From the NCBI RefSeq assembly GCF_002195995.1, contig NZ_NHON01000001.1, positions 284,042 through 348,041 on the forward strand: a stretch of DNA of 64,000 bases, given 5' to 3'. A model generated the notes under the pieces. The model had not been told where the DNA came from. It made no database searches and worked only from the letters and a program-made list of their open reading frames with translations. The DNA is from Inquilinus limosus. GTDB lineage: Bacteria > Pseudomonadota > Alphaproteobacteria > DSM-16000 > Inquilinaceae. Shown here piece after piece: positions 43,500-52,422 of this stretch. Made by a program: the position numbers and the translations under genes. Within the stretch, counting starts at the first letter, position 1, and each line of letters starts with the position of its first letter.

Positions 43500-45614
43500 A
43501 TGCCGGCCCCCATTGAGAAGCTCGATCTAGTCGTTTCCGGTAACGCCAGCGCACAGGAGCAGATCGCGCAGACCGTGGGCCGTGGAGACAGCGTGACGCG
43601 CCGCGACTTCCTGGCGGGGGCGGCGGCCGGTGCGCTGCTGGCGGGCTGTCCCTGGCCGGCCAAGGCGGCGGTTTCCGCGACAGGCGCGGAGCGTGCGCCG
43701 AACGGGGCGGAGACCGCCAAGGTCCGGATCTATCCGGCGATCGGCATCTGCCGGGTGGGCGGCAGCCGGCAGTGGTTCCTGGCGCCCGAGGTGCCGGGCC
43801 TGGCGCTGCAGCCGGAAGGTGGCTTCAAGGACGGCGACAGGCGGGTCAAGAAACAGGTCCAGCGCTTCCGGATCTACGCCTTCGATGCCCAGGACCGGGT
43901 AATCGGCGAACTGACCGGCGGCACGGCCGGGGTCGAACGTCTGGCTTGGAGCGTGCGTCTCGCCAACACCAAGGCAGCCTGGTACGGCTTCAACAACCCG
44001 CTCGACAACGGCGAGCTGGCGCCCGCCCTGCCGGGTCAGATGAGGAACCAGTACTTCGTCGACGATGCCGATCGCGAGCGCATGCTGGTCATCGACGGCG
44101 GCAGCAAGACCATCGCCGGCACCTCGGTCAACGAGGGCGGCGGCGATCCGCTCCACCGCTTCGTCGGCCGCTTCTGGGACGAGGTCGAGGTCGGCCTGGG
44201 CGAGCTCAGGACCGACGCGGCCGGACGCCTGCTGGTCGTGCCGCCGGACGGCAAGTCGAACTCGCCGGCCGGTGCGGGCATCACCTCTTTCGCCGACAAC
44301 GACGGCTGGCACGACGATTGGTGCGACGGGCCGGTGACCGCCGAGGTCACCCTGGCCGACGGGCGCAGGTTGACGGCCGAGCCCTCCTGGGTTGCCTGCG
44401 TCGGACCGCATTTCGCGCCCGAGATCCCGCCGATCGCCACGCTCCACGACGTCATCGAGAACCTCAATGTCGAGCAGGGCTGGAGCCAGCCGCCGGCCCT
44501 GCCGCTGTCGTTCCGCCGACACGTCTATCCGACCTTCCGCCGGGTCGCGCTGATGGACTGGGTGACCACCGCCGCCGACCTGCGCCAGGGCTGGCTGGAG
44601 GTCGGCGACTTCGCCGATCCCGCCTTCATCAAGCGCCTGGCCGACCCGAGCCTGGCCAACAGGCCCTTCCGCGAGAAGATCCTGGCGCAGTTCCGCGATC
44701 CCTACGACCAGGCCCCCGACGCTTTCCGGCGCCAGCGGCTGAAGATCCCCTACATGCTGGGCGACGGCGTCAACTACGACGGCAGCCCGCTGCAGTGGTT
44801 CCAATTTCCCAAGCTGCAGTACCAGCACCTCAAGGACTGGGCCGCTGGCGACTTCGTCGACGACCTGGAGGATTCGAAGTCCGATGCCATCGCGGCCCTG
44901 GAGGACCTGCCGGTCGAACTGCAGCCGGCGGCGCTGACCGAGGCGGCGCTGGAGCCCTGCTCGGGCGGCGCCTTCCATCCCGGGGTCGAACTCACCTACT
45001 ACCTGCGCCTCGCGCCGATGTATGCGCGCCAGCGCGACCCCGAGGCCGAGCCCTTCCGCATCGCTCACGGCGACCGCAGCAGCCTGGTCCAGACCGTCGG
45101 ACGCCTGCTGACCCCCGAGAAGGCCTTCGAGGGCAGCGGGACCGTGCCGCCGCCGATCGGCCCGCAGATGGCCGGCGACCTCACCCGCTGGATGGGCCTG
45201 CCCTGGCAATGCGACGCCTTCTCCTGCCAGCAAGTGCTGCTGCAGGAGAACTTCCCGACCGCGGTCTGGTGGCCGGCCCTGCTGCCGATCAACGTGCTGC
45301 CCGAGGTCTACTACCGCCAGCTCCTGCGCACAGACCTCTCGGCCGAGGAGCGGCTGAAATTCTTCCACAGTCGGGTCGCCTGGTCGCGCGGCATCGCCGG
45401 CATCGGCTATCACGCCAACGCCAGCTACTGGGACGGCATCACCAACATGATCAGCCTGTGGGAGCGCATGGGCTTCGTGGTCAGCCGCCCGGGCCCGACC
45501 GACCCCGGCCGCCCCGAGGGCATCCCCGACACCCTCTACGTCGAGGTCGGCCGCTCCGACACCATGGAGTTCCGCTTCGACTGGCAGCCGCCCGATGGTA
45601 TGTTGCCGAGATGA
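43500..45614 (+). CDS. lodA: LodA/GoxA-like quinoprotein amino-acid oxidase with Tat-type leader
   Basis: 704 residues from MPAPIEKLDL (AGGAGAGG upstream). LodA-family marks are RIYPAIGICRVGGS near residue 75, the EPCSGGAFHPGVELTYY segment whose Cys takes part in the cysteine tryptophylquinone cofactor, and DLTRWMGLPWQCD holding candidate tryptophans. The family oxidises lysine or glycine epsilon/alpha-amines and releases H2O2. An unusual feature is the leader with twin arginines at 34-35 (TRRDFLAG), a hydrophobic stretch and LLAGC at 47-50 that looks like a lipobox. The LodB-like partner follows 72 bp downstream. Confidence 0.9.
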   Translation: MPAPIEKLDLVVSGNASAQEQIAQTVGRGDSVTRRDFLAGAAAGALLAGCPWPAKAAVSATGAERAPNGAETAKVRIYPAIGICRVGGSRQWFLAPEVPGLALQPEGGFKDGDRRVKKQVQRFRIYAFDAQDRVIGELTGGTAGVERLAWSVRLANTKAAWYGFNNPLDNGELAPALPGQMRNQYFVDDADRERMLVIDGGSKTIAGTSVNEGGGDPLHRFVGRFWDEVEVGLGELRTDAAGRLLVVPPDGKSNSPAGAGITSFADNDGWHDDWCDGPVTAEVTLADGRRLTAEPSWVACVGPHFAPEIPPIATLHDVIENLNVEQGWSQPPALPLSFRRHVYPTFRRVALMDWVTTAADLRQGWLEVGDFADPAFIKRLADPSLANRPFREKILAQFRDPYDQAPDAFRRQRLKIPYMLGDGVNYDGSPLQWFQFPKLQYQHLKDWAAGDFVDDLEDSKSDAIAALEDLPVELQPAALTEAALEPCSGGAFHPGVELTYYLRLAPMYARQRDPEAEPFRIAHGDRSSLVQTVGRLLTPEKAFEGSGTVPPPIGPQMAGDLTRWMGLPWQCDAFSCQQVLLQENFPTAVWWPALLPINVLPEVYYRQLLRTDLSAEERLKFFHSRVAWSRGIAGIGYHANASYWDGITNMISLWERMGFVVSRPGPTDPGRPEGIPDTLYVEVGRSDTMEFRFDWQPPDGMLPR

Positions 45615-45686
45615 GGGGGCGCCGCCCATGCACTTCCCGCTGAGCCTGTCGCAGGGCAACTCACCCCGGCCCTGCCGCCGCGTACC

Positions 45687-46907
45687 GTGACAGCCCCTGC
45701 GACCGCACCCGTCGCCGTCATCGGCGGCGGCATTGCCGGTGCCGCCGCCTGCCTGCGCCTGTCCCAGCTCGGCCACGCGCCGATTTGGATCGCGGCCGGT
45801 GTCCCAGGGACCACCCATCCCGACGACAAGCCCGGCGAGCATCTGGCGCCGGCGGCGCGGCCGCTGCTCGCCAAGCTCAGCGCCCTCGACCTGTTGGCGG
45901 CACCAGGGCACCGGCCAGCCAACGCCGTGCTCTCAGCCTGGGGCGGGCCGCATCTCGCCGAGCGCAATGCCATCGTCCACCTGGAGGGCCCCGGCGCGGT
46001 GCTCGACCGCCCGGCCTTCGAGCGCGACTTGGCGGCGCGGGCACTGGACGCTGGCACCCGCCGCATCGAGGCCGCGCTAGAGGTGGCCGAGACTGCGGAC
46101 GGGCTCTGGCGGCTCTACGCCGGCGGAGCCGACCTCACGGCCGGCTTTCTGCTCGACGCCAGCGGCCGGACCGCGGTCGTCGCGCGGAGCCAGGCCCGGC
46201 GTTTCCGCGCCGATCGCCTGGCCGCGCTGTGGGCCTTCCTCGAGCAGGATCCGGCGAGCCCGGTCGTGCCGACCCGGGCGACCCTGATAGAATCGGCGCC
46301 CGACGGCTGGTGGTATGCCGCCCTGCTGGCCGATGGCCGCCTGGCGCTCAACTGGTACAGCGACCCCGACCTGCTGCCTCCCGAGGCAACCCGCGGCGCC
46401 GAGGCTCTCGCGGCCCTGACGGCCGAGAGTCGCCATGTCGGCCGCTGGATCGACGAGGCCGGCTTCCGCTTGGTGGCCCCTCGCCTCGCCTCCGCCGGCA
46501 CGACCTGGCTGGCGCCGGCGGCCGGGCGGGCGGAGGGCGCCGGCTGGGCCGCCCTCGGCGACGCCGCCGCCGCCTTCGACCCGCTCTCCTCTCACGGCAT
46601 GACCACCGCGCTCTGGACCGCAATCGCCGCCGCCGAGGCCGCCGTTGCGTCCGTGGCTGGCGACCTGGCCCCGCTCGCCCGCTACGCCGCCGCTGTTGCT
46701 GGCGGCGTCCAGGACTTCCTGGCCGCCCGAAGCCGCCTTTACGCGGCCGAGCCGCGCTTTGCCGACCATACCTTTTGGCGCCGCCGGGCGGCCAGCCATG
46801 ATCCCGCCGACATCGGGGCTCCTGCTCCGCTCTCAACGGGAGTTGAAAAGGGCAGACTTCGCCTTTCTCCTTCATCCACTAGGTGGCCGCTCATCGCGCT
46901 TCGCTGA
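45687..46907 (+). CDS. lodB: LodB-like FAD-dependent maturation flavoprotein
   Basis: 406 residues from a GTG start. N-terminal FAD Rossmann motif VIGGGIAGAAACLRL is at 10-24, and a second FAD motif is WAALGDAAAAFDPLSSHGM near residue 290. The overall pattern is that of tryptophan-halogenase-like flavoproteins. In Marinomonas, LodB is needed to form the quinone cofactor of LodA, and the gene order here is the same. The last 25 residues (STGVEKGRLRLS onward) look unlike the family and run towards repeat copy F, so the original C-terminus may have been altered. Confidence 0.85.
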   Translation: MTAPATAPVAVIGGGIAGAAACLRLSQLGHAPIWIAAGVPGTTHPDDKPGEHLAPAARPLLAKLSALDLLAAPGHRPANAVLSAWGGPHLAERNAIVHLEGPGAVLDRPAFERDLAARALDAGTRRIEAALEVAETADGLWRLYAGGADLTAGFLLDASGRTAVVARSQARRFRADRLAALWAFLEQDPASPVVPTRATLIESAPDGWWYAALLADGRLALNWYSDPDLLPPEATRGAEALAALTAESRHVGRWIDEAGFRLVAPRLASAGTTWLAPAAGRAEGAGWAALGDAAAAFDPLSSHGMTTALWTAIAAAEAAVASVAGDLAPLARYAAAVAGGVQDFLAARSRLYAAEPRFADHTFWRRRAASHDPADIGAPAPLSTGVEKGRLRLSPSSTRWPLIALR

Positions 46908-47225
46908 CACCTCCGCCAGGCTGGGGTGCGCCAAAAGCGGGAGCCGCGAGGACATTTCAGAACCGGACATCGGAACGGTCGGCCGGCGTCAAGCTCGCCC
47001 GGTTGATTCCGTGTCATTCGAATGCCAAAAAGCGGCCGCAGCGACCAGTCCCGAAGGGGACAGGCGAACCAGGGCAGCAGCGCCTCGATGATCCGACAGC
47101 GCGCCCAACTCGTGGAATTGCGCCGCCCTCGTCCAAGAACCGGGCGCCCCGATCGTCAGTGCCGCCGCTCTTCCGCGGAGGCGGCCCAGAGAGCCGAGCG
47201 CTTGCCGCGCCCGGCTCGAGGACCG
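46908..47225. other. Gap between convergent lodB-like and RTX genes
   Basis: 318 bp with no supportable gene. It is mostly taken up by repeat copy F. No T-tract terminator is obvious on either strand. Confidence 0.45.
46926..47064 (+). repeat. Degenerate 26-bp-spaced repeat element, copy F
   Basis: Begins GTGCGCCAAAA. Motifs at 46937 (GCGGGAGC), 46963 (CCGGACAT), 47032 (GCGGCCGC), and a weak GGGGACAG near 47056. Offsets 0, 26, 95 and about 120. Confidence 0.55.
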
Positions 47226-49271
47226 CTACAGTACAAAATCCGCGGCGGTCAGCGCATGGTCGGCGTACACGGTGATGATCGAATCCGGCTGCCTGTCGCC
47301 ATTCGTGTCGAGATAGACGCCCTGGCGGCCGTCGCCGAAATCGACCACCCGCAGCTCGCCGGCATGGCTGGTGAAGGCGCCGGTGCCGAAGGTGAAGGCG
47401 GTGTCGCCGTTGCCGCTGTTGCCGTCGGCGTCGATCGCCGACAGGTCGATGTGGTCGCCGGTCGAGAAGTCCGCGATCGTGTCCTTGCCCGACGCCGCCA
47501 CCGTGCTCTCGCCGACGCTGGTGTAGAGGAAGGTGTCGTTGCCGGTCCCGCCCTTCAGCAGGTCGGCGCCGACCCCACCCTGGAGCGTGTCGTTGCCGGC
47601 CCCGCCCCAGAGGCCGTTGTTGCCCGCATCGCCGCTCAGGCTGTCGGCGAAGGCCGATCCGTACACCTGCTCGATCCCGGTCATCGTGTCGCCCTGGGCG
47701 TCGCCGCCCGTGCCGGTGCCGGCCTGCAGGTCGATGGTCACTCCCGAGGAGGAACCCGCATAGGACGCGGTGTCGATGCCGGTACCGCCGACGATGGTAT
47801 CGGCCCCCGCGCCGCCCTCGATATAGTCGTGGCCGGCGCCGCCGTCGAGCCGGTCGTCGCCCGCGCCGCCGACGATGCTATCGTTGCCGTCGTCGCCGAA
47901 GACGATGTCGTCGCCGGTGCCGGCATCGATCGAATCGTTGCCGATCCCGCCATGGATGGTATCGATGCCGTCGCCGCCGACGAGCCGGTCACTGCCGTCG
48001 CCGCCGTCGAGGTTGTCGTCGCCGGCCTCGCCCGAGAGACTGTCATCGCCGCCATTGCCGACGAGCGTGTCGTCGCCGAGCTCGCCGCCGATGATGTTGC
48101 GGCCGCTTTCGCCGGTCAGCGTGTCGTCGAAGCTCGACCCGTACAGGTGCTCGATGTTGACCAGCGTGTCGCCGGCCGCGTCGCCGCCGGTATTGACATT
48201 GGCCAGCAGGTTGACGTTCACCGCGGCCGACGAGCCCTGGTAGTTGGCGAAATCCGGTCCGTCGCCGCCGTCGATCGTGTCTGCGCCGGCGCCGCCGCGG
48301 ATGACGTCGGCGCCGTCGAGGCCCAGGATGGTGTTGTTCGACGCGTCGCCGTAGAGGTAGTCGATAAAGGCGCTGCCGGTGATGTTCGTGATCTCGTCCA
48401 GGAAATCACCCCGGGCGTCGCCGGCGTAGCCGGCGCGGGCCGCCAGGTCGACGGTCACGCCGTCGCGCGAGTTGGAATAGTCGGCCGTGTCGACACCGCC
48501 ATTGCCGTTGAGGATGTCGCCCCCGGCGGCGCCGCTGAGGGTGTCGTCGCCGGCCGACCCGTCGAGGACGTCGTCGCCGGGCGAACCGATCAGGCGCTCG
48601 ATGCCGGTCAGGGTGTCGCCCTGGGAGTCGGCCTGGCCGCCGGAGCCGGTGCCGGTGGTCAGGTTGACCCTGACCGACACCACTGAGCCGGAATAGTCCG
48701 CCGTGTCGAAGCCGGCGCCGCCCTGCAGCGAATCGGCGCCGCCGCCGCCGATGAGGACGTCGTTCCCGTCGCCACCGAGCAGGATGTCATTCCCGCCCTG
48801 GCCGTCGAGCCTGTCGTCGCCGCCCTGGCCGTCCAGGGTGTCGGCGGCCGCGCTGCCGGTGAGATTGTCGTCGCCGGTATTGGAGCCGATCAGGTTGACG
48901 ATGCCGACCAGATAATCGCCCTGGGCATCGCCGCCGAAGCCCTGCGACGCGCCGGTCAGCTGCAGGTTGATGCCCAGCAGCGGCAGCGTCAGGTTGACCA
49001 GCACCGACAGGTCGATGGTCACGCCATCGACCGAGGTGGTGTAGTCCGCCGCATCGATGCCTGACAGGGTAATGATGCCGGCCGCATTCAGCAGGCCGCC
49101 GATGATGACGTCGGCCCCGGCGCCACCACGGATCACGTCATCGCCCGACCAGCCGATGGCGATGTCATCACCGCCCAGCGAATCGACAAAGTCGTTTCCG
49201 ATGCCCTGGACGGGACCGATGATGAGATCCGGCAGGACTTCGGCGCGGTTGGAGCCGGTGAAGGTGGCCAT
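47226..49271 (-). CDS. RTX calcium-binding exoprotein
   Basis: 681 residues from MATFTGSNRAEV, with AGGGGA seven bases upstream; the longer frame lacks support. It is packed with GGxGxDxLxGG nonapeptides, for example GGDGNDVLIGGGGADSL and GGAGHDYIEGGAGAD. Five longer modules of the type GVTIDLxxGTGxGGDAQGD followed by IExxxGS divide the repeats. The tail (ISL-type FSTGDHIDLSAIDAD and a final DFVL) matches the serralysin-type C-terminal secretion region. It should be exported by a type I system and fold on Ca2+. No secretion ABC genes lie in the window, and no enzymatic domain is visible. Confidence 0.9.
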   Translation of the reverse strand: MATFTGSNRAEVLPDLIIGPVQGIGNDFVDSLGGDDIAIGWSGDDVIRGGAGADVIIGGLLNAAGIITLSGIDAADYTTSVDGVTIDLSVLVNLTLPLLGINLQLTGASQGFGGDAQGDYLVGIVNLIGSNTGDDNLTGSAAADTLDGQGGDDRLDGQGGNDILLGGDGNDVLIGGGGADSLQGGAGFDTADYSGSVVSVRVNLTTGTGSGGQADSQGDTLTGIERLIGSPGDDVLDGSAGDDTLSGAAGGDILNGNGGVDTADYSNSRDGVTVDLAARAGYAGDARGDFLDEITNITGSAFIDYLYGDASNNTILGLDGADVIRGGAGADTIDGGDGPDFANYQGSSAAVNVNLLANVNTGGDAAGDTLVNIEHLYGSSFDDTLTGESGRNIIGGELGDDTLVGNGGDDSLSGEAGDDNLDGGDGSDRLVGGDGIDTIHGGIGNDSIDAGTGDDIVFGDDGNDSIVGGAGDDRLDGGAGHDYIEGGAGADTIVGGTGIDTASYAGSSSGVTIDLQAGTGTGGDAQGDTMTGIEQVYGSAFADSLSGDAGNNGLWGGAGNDTLQGGVGADLLKGGTGNDTFLYTSVGESTVAASGKDTIADFSTGDHIDLSAIDADGNSGNGDTAFTFGTGAFTSHAGELRVVDFGDGRQGVYLDTNGDRQPDSIITVYADHALTAADFVL

Positions 49272-49567
49272 GGGACATTCCCCTGAAAGTGTACCTATAT
49301 GCGAGCCGACCGTGCATTTCCGACCGTCACTGCCCCCGCGTCGCGGCTGGTGATCTTCTCGCCGCGAGGGTCTCCGCCGTACTGCCGCCCCGCTGATGGA
49401 CTGCGCTTCGATCGCCCCCCCCGCCGCGCGACGCGGTCGATGGTCCCCGCCGTGACGCTCCGCATTTGCGATCATGGCAGTGTAGGCCGTTCGAGGGCGA
49501 TGTCTGTTCGATGAAACGGAGAATATACTCGATGAGACGTTCGCAGCTGTGAATCGGCATGGAATAA

Positions 49568-51223
49568 GGGCTCTGACTCAATTTTGATGGGATTAGGGAG
49601 TCTGCTGATGTTGGTTTCACGAGGGGAATCAACATCATGCGAAATGCTCTCCGGCCATCGACCCTGGTGCCGCGCGGCTTCGTGGTGAATGACGCCATCT
49701 GCGATGCCGCGGGCCTGCTGATCACCGTCCGCGCCGGGAACAAGGCGAACGCCTGCCCCGATTGCGGGGCGATCTGCAGGCGGGTCCACAGCCGATATCG
49801 CCGGCGTCTGGCCGAGCCGCCCATGGCCGGCAAACTGGTCCGGCTGGTGGTGCTGGCGCGACAGTTCCACTGCGACGCGATGCTGTGCAGGCGGCGGATC
49901 TTCGCCGAGCGGTTCGACGCGGCGGTGCTGGCGCCGTGGGCACGGCGGACCGCCCGCCTCGATCACATCATCCGCCACCTCGGCCTCGCGCTGGGCGGGC
50001 GGCCGGCAGCTGGCCTGGCGAGGAGGCTGAGGCTGCCGGTCAGCAACGACACGTTGCTGCGCGTCGTGCGCCGGCACGGCGGCTCACGCCTCATCCCGCC
50101 GACCGTGATCGGGATCGACGACTGGGCGTGGCGCCGCAACCAGCACTACGGGACCATCATCTGCGACCTGGAGCGGCGCAAGACCATCGCCTTGCTGCCT
50201 GACCGCGAGCCGGCGCCGGCACAGGCCTGGCTCTCGGACCAGCCGCAGATCGCCGTCGTCGCCCGCGACCGCGGTGGTGGCTACGCCGTGGCCACGGCCA
50301 AGGCGCTGCCGCAGGCCACCCAGGTCGCCGACCGCTGGCACCTGGTGGAGAACGCCAGCCGGGCCTTCCTCGACGCGGTGCGGAAGTCCATGCGGCAGAT
50401 CCGCGCCGCGATCGGCGCCGCCACGATCGATCCGGACCTGCTCACCGCCGCCGAGCGGATCCAATATGAGGGGTACCTGCGCCGCGAGGACACCAACGCC
50501 GCCATTCTCGGGCTGGCCAGGGATGTCGTCACGATCAAGGAGATCGTGCGCCGCACCGGGCACAGCCGCAATCTGGTCTGCAGGGTGCTGCGTGGCCAGC
50601 GCTCCGACGTCTTTCGCGTCCGGGAGAGCTCGCTCGAGCTCTATCTGCCCTGGCTCGACGCCCAGTGGGCGGCCGGACAACGCAATGGCGCAGAGCTGTG
50701 GCGGCACCTCAAGAGCCAAGGCTTCCGCGGGTGCCTTCGCGTCGTGGCCGAGTGGTCTGCCCGCCGCCGCCGGGCTGAACAGGTCGACGGCAATGCCCTG
50801 AGCGGCGCTCCCTCGGCGCGCACTATCGCGCGTCTCATGACCATCGGCCGTGACAGCCTCTCCAAATCCGAGACCGTCACCGTCGCGGCGATCGAAAGCG
50901 ACGTTCCACAGCTGGTCGAGGTGCGGAGCATCATCGCCGCCTTCCAAAACATGATCCGCAAGAAGTCGCTGGCCGATCTTGAGCCCTGGCTGGAACGGGC
51001 CGGCTCGAGCCTGGTCGCTGCCTTCGCCCGCGGCGTCACAAAGGACCGGGCGGCGGTCAGTGCCGCCATCACCTCGCCGTGGTCGAACGGACAGACCGAG
51101 GGTCAGATCACTAAGCTCAAGCTCGCGAAACGCCAGATGTACGGCCGCGGGCATATCGACCTTCTCCAGGCCAGGGTCATCGGCACCACTTAGCCAAGCT
51201 CCATCAAAACTGCGTCAGAGCCC
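49568..51223 (+). mobile_element. Complete ISL3-family insertion sequence
   Basis: 1656 bp bounded by 23-bp inverted repeats: GGGCTCTGACTCAATTTTGA at the left (49568 on) and its complement GGGCTCTGACGCAGTTTTGA at the right end (to 51223), with two mismatches. It carries one transposase gene. No clear 8-bp target duplication flanks it. It sits 297 bp upstream of the RTX start codon and may affect its promoter. Confidence 0.9.
49637..51193 (+). CDS. ISL3-family transposase
   Basis: 518 residues, intact. N-terminal zinc-binding region has CPDCGAICRRVHSRY near 40; a Cys/His-rich repeat follows near 75-90. The DDE catalytic part has GIDDWAWRRNQHYGTIICD (first Asp, about 158-176), VARDRGGGYA and VADRWHLVENA (second Asp region, near 210-236), and SPWSNGQTEGQITKLKLAKRQMYG with the catalytic Glu near 490. 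The last segment is the strongest ISL3 mark. The protein ends eight bases before the right inverted repeat. Confidence 0.93.
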   Translation: MRNALRPSTLVPRGFVVNDAICDAAGLLITVRAGNKANACPDCGAICRRVHSRYRRRLAEPPMAGKLVRLVVLARQFHCDAMLCRRRIFAERFDAAVLAPWARRTARLDHIIRHLGLALGGRPAAGLARRLRLPVSNDTLLRVVRRHGGSRLIPPTVIGIDDWAWRRNQHYGTIICDLERRKTIALLPDREPAPAQAWLSDQPQIAVVARDRGGGYAVATAKALPQATQVADRWHLVENASRAFLDAVRKSMRQIRAAIGAATIDPDLLTAAERIQYEGYLRREDTNAAILGLARDVVTIKEIVRRTGHSRNLVCRVLRGQRSDVFRVRESSLELYLPWLDAQWAAGQRNGAELWRHLKSQGFRGCLRVVAEWSARRRRAEQVDGNALSGAPSARTIARLMTIGRDSLSKSETVTVAAIESDVPQLVEVRSIIAAFQNMIRKKSLADLEPWLERAGSSLVAAFARGVTKDRAAVSAAITSPWSNGQTEGQITKLKLAKRQMYGRGHIDLLQARVIGTT

Positions 51224-51242
51224 CTTTTTCTCCGCCGGCTGT

Positions 51243-51292
51243 GAGGCGCCATATGCGGACTCTGCACCGGCCTCTCCAAACCGGACACGGCC
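51243..51292 (+). repeat. Degenerate 26-bp-spaced repeat element, copy G (short)
   Basis: Begins GAGGCGCCATAT. Motifs at 51255 (GCGGACTC) and 51281 (CCGGACAC), 26 bp apart. It lies just outside the right end of the insertion sequence; later motifs are not clear. Confidence 0.5.
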
Positions 51293-51407
51293 GGCTCCGC
51301 CCCATTGCTGAGTTCGCCCACCCAAGCGCGAAGGTCCGCTGCCGCCCCAAGATTGCCACCCGCCCGGCCGGCGCATAGGCTCGCCTGCAACAGCTGAGCG
51401 AGGCTCC

Positions 51408-52226
51408 ATGAGCGACAACGACCGGGGCGGCGAGCCATCCGCGACCGCAGGCATGGCCAGGCAGTACGGCGACAGTCGGAAGCTCGCGGCGCGGGCGCGC
51501 CTGCATCGGGAATACACGGTAGCCGAGACATCGTGGTTCGCCTGGGTGGCGCAGCAGCTACCCTTCAGGGCCGGCGATCATGTGCTCGACATCGGCTGCG
51601 GCCCGGGCTGGTTCTGGGCCTCGGTGGCGGACAGGCTGCCGGACCAGCTTGCTCTGACCCTGGCCGATCAGTCGCCCGGCATGGTCGAGGAGGCGACGGG
51701 CCGGTGCCGGCCGCTGCCGTTCGGTTCGGTCGCGGGCCGGCAAGCGGACGCGGCGGCCCTGCCTTTCGATGACGGCAGCTTCAACGCCGTTGTCGCGATG
51801 CACATGTTGTATCACGTGACCGATCCGGCCGCCGGCGTCGCGGAGATGGCCCGCGTGCTCAAGCCCGGCGGTGTCCTGGCGGTCACCACCAACGGCGCCG
51901 GCAACATGCGCGAGCTATACGAGCTGACGACAGTGTTCGGAGGCGCCCCGTCCGAGCCGATGGCCACGATCTTCGGCTTCGACACGGCCGAGCGGCTGAT
52001 GCGGTCGCAGTTCGGCAACGTGGCTTGGTCCCGGCATCCGGCGAGCCTCCGGATCACCGATCCCGAGGACATGTTCCTGGCGCTGACGTCCTTTCCACCG
52101 GGCGAGACCGCCAGCGAGCGTCAGCAGAAGTCCTTCCGCGAAGCCATCGACCGCGCCTTCGGGCAAGCGGGCGGCGTGCTGGAGGTCCGGACGGAGATGG
52201 GGCTGTTCCTCAGCCAGAAGACTTAA
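51408..52226 (+). CDS. Class I SAM-dependent methyltransferase (UbiE/Methyltransf_11 type)
   Basis: 272 residues. Motif I VLDIGCGPGWFWASV (about 58-72), LTLADQSPGMVEEA after strand 2, AALPFDDGSFNAVVAMHMLYH (residues 124-144 region) and ARVLKPGGVLAVTT mark a Methyltransf_11 domain. No partner genes are adjacent. The substrate is unknown. No strong ribosome-binding site beyond GAGGC before the ATG. Confidence 0.87.
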   Translation: MSDNDRGGEPSATAGMARQYGDSRKLAARARLHREYTVAETSWFAWVAQQLPFRAGDHVLDIGCGPGWFWASVADRLPDQLALTLADQSPGMVEEATGRCRPLPFGSVAGRQADAAALPFDDGSFNAVVAMHMLYHVTDPAAGVAEMARVLKPGGVLAVTTNGAGNMRELYELTTVFGGAPSEPMATIFGFDTAERLMRSQFGNVAWSRHPASLRITDPEDMFLALTSFPPGETASERQQKSFREAIDRAFGQAGGVLEVRTEMGLFLSQKT

Positions 52227-52256
52227 CCAGGGAGGGGCCACTGTCGACCGTCTCGG

Positions 52257-52400
52257 CTGCGCCATAACGAGACATCTCCGTGTCGCCCCGAAACCGGACA
52301 TTGCCCAAAACCGTAGTTTCTCAGCCATCTCGGCCACGCCGAGGCGACAAGGATGCGCCCAAACCGGCCACTGCGGTCGGCTCCCGAAGCGGACGTGACG
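52257..52400 (+). repeat. Degenerate 26-bp-spaced repeat element, copy H
   Basis: Motifs at 52268 (CGAGACAT), 52294 (CCGGACAT), a weak TCAGCCAT at 52321, then 52364 (CCGGCCAC) and 52389 (GCGGACGT). Offsets 0, 26, 53, 96 and 121. Lies between convergent genes. Confidence 0.6.
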
Positions 52401-52422
52401 GCAGCCGGCTCAATCCCCGGAG

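Noticed and set aside
43527..45911. 794-codon minus-strand frame over the LodA-like gene
   Set aside because: The plus strand has the LodA motifs and a good ribosome-binding site; the minus frame has none.
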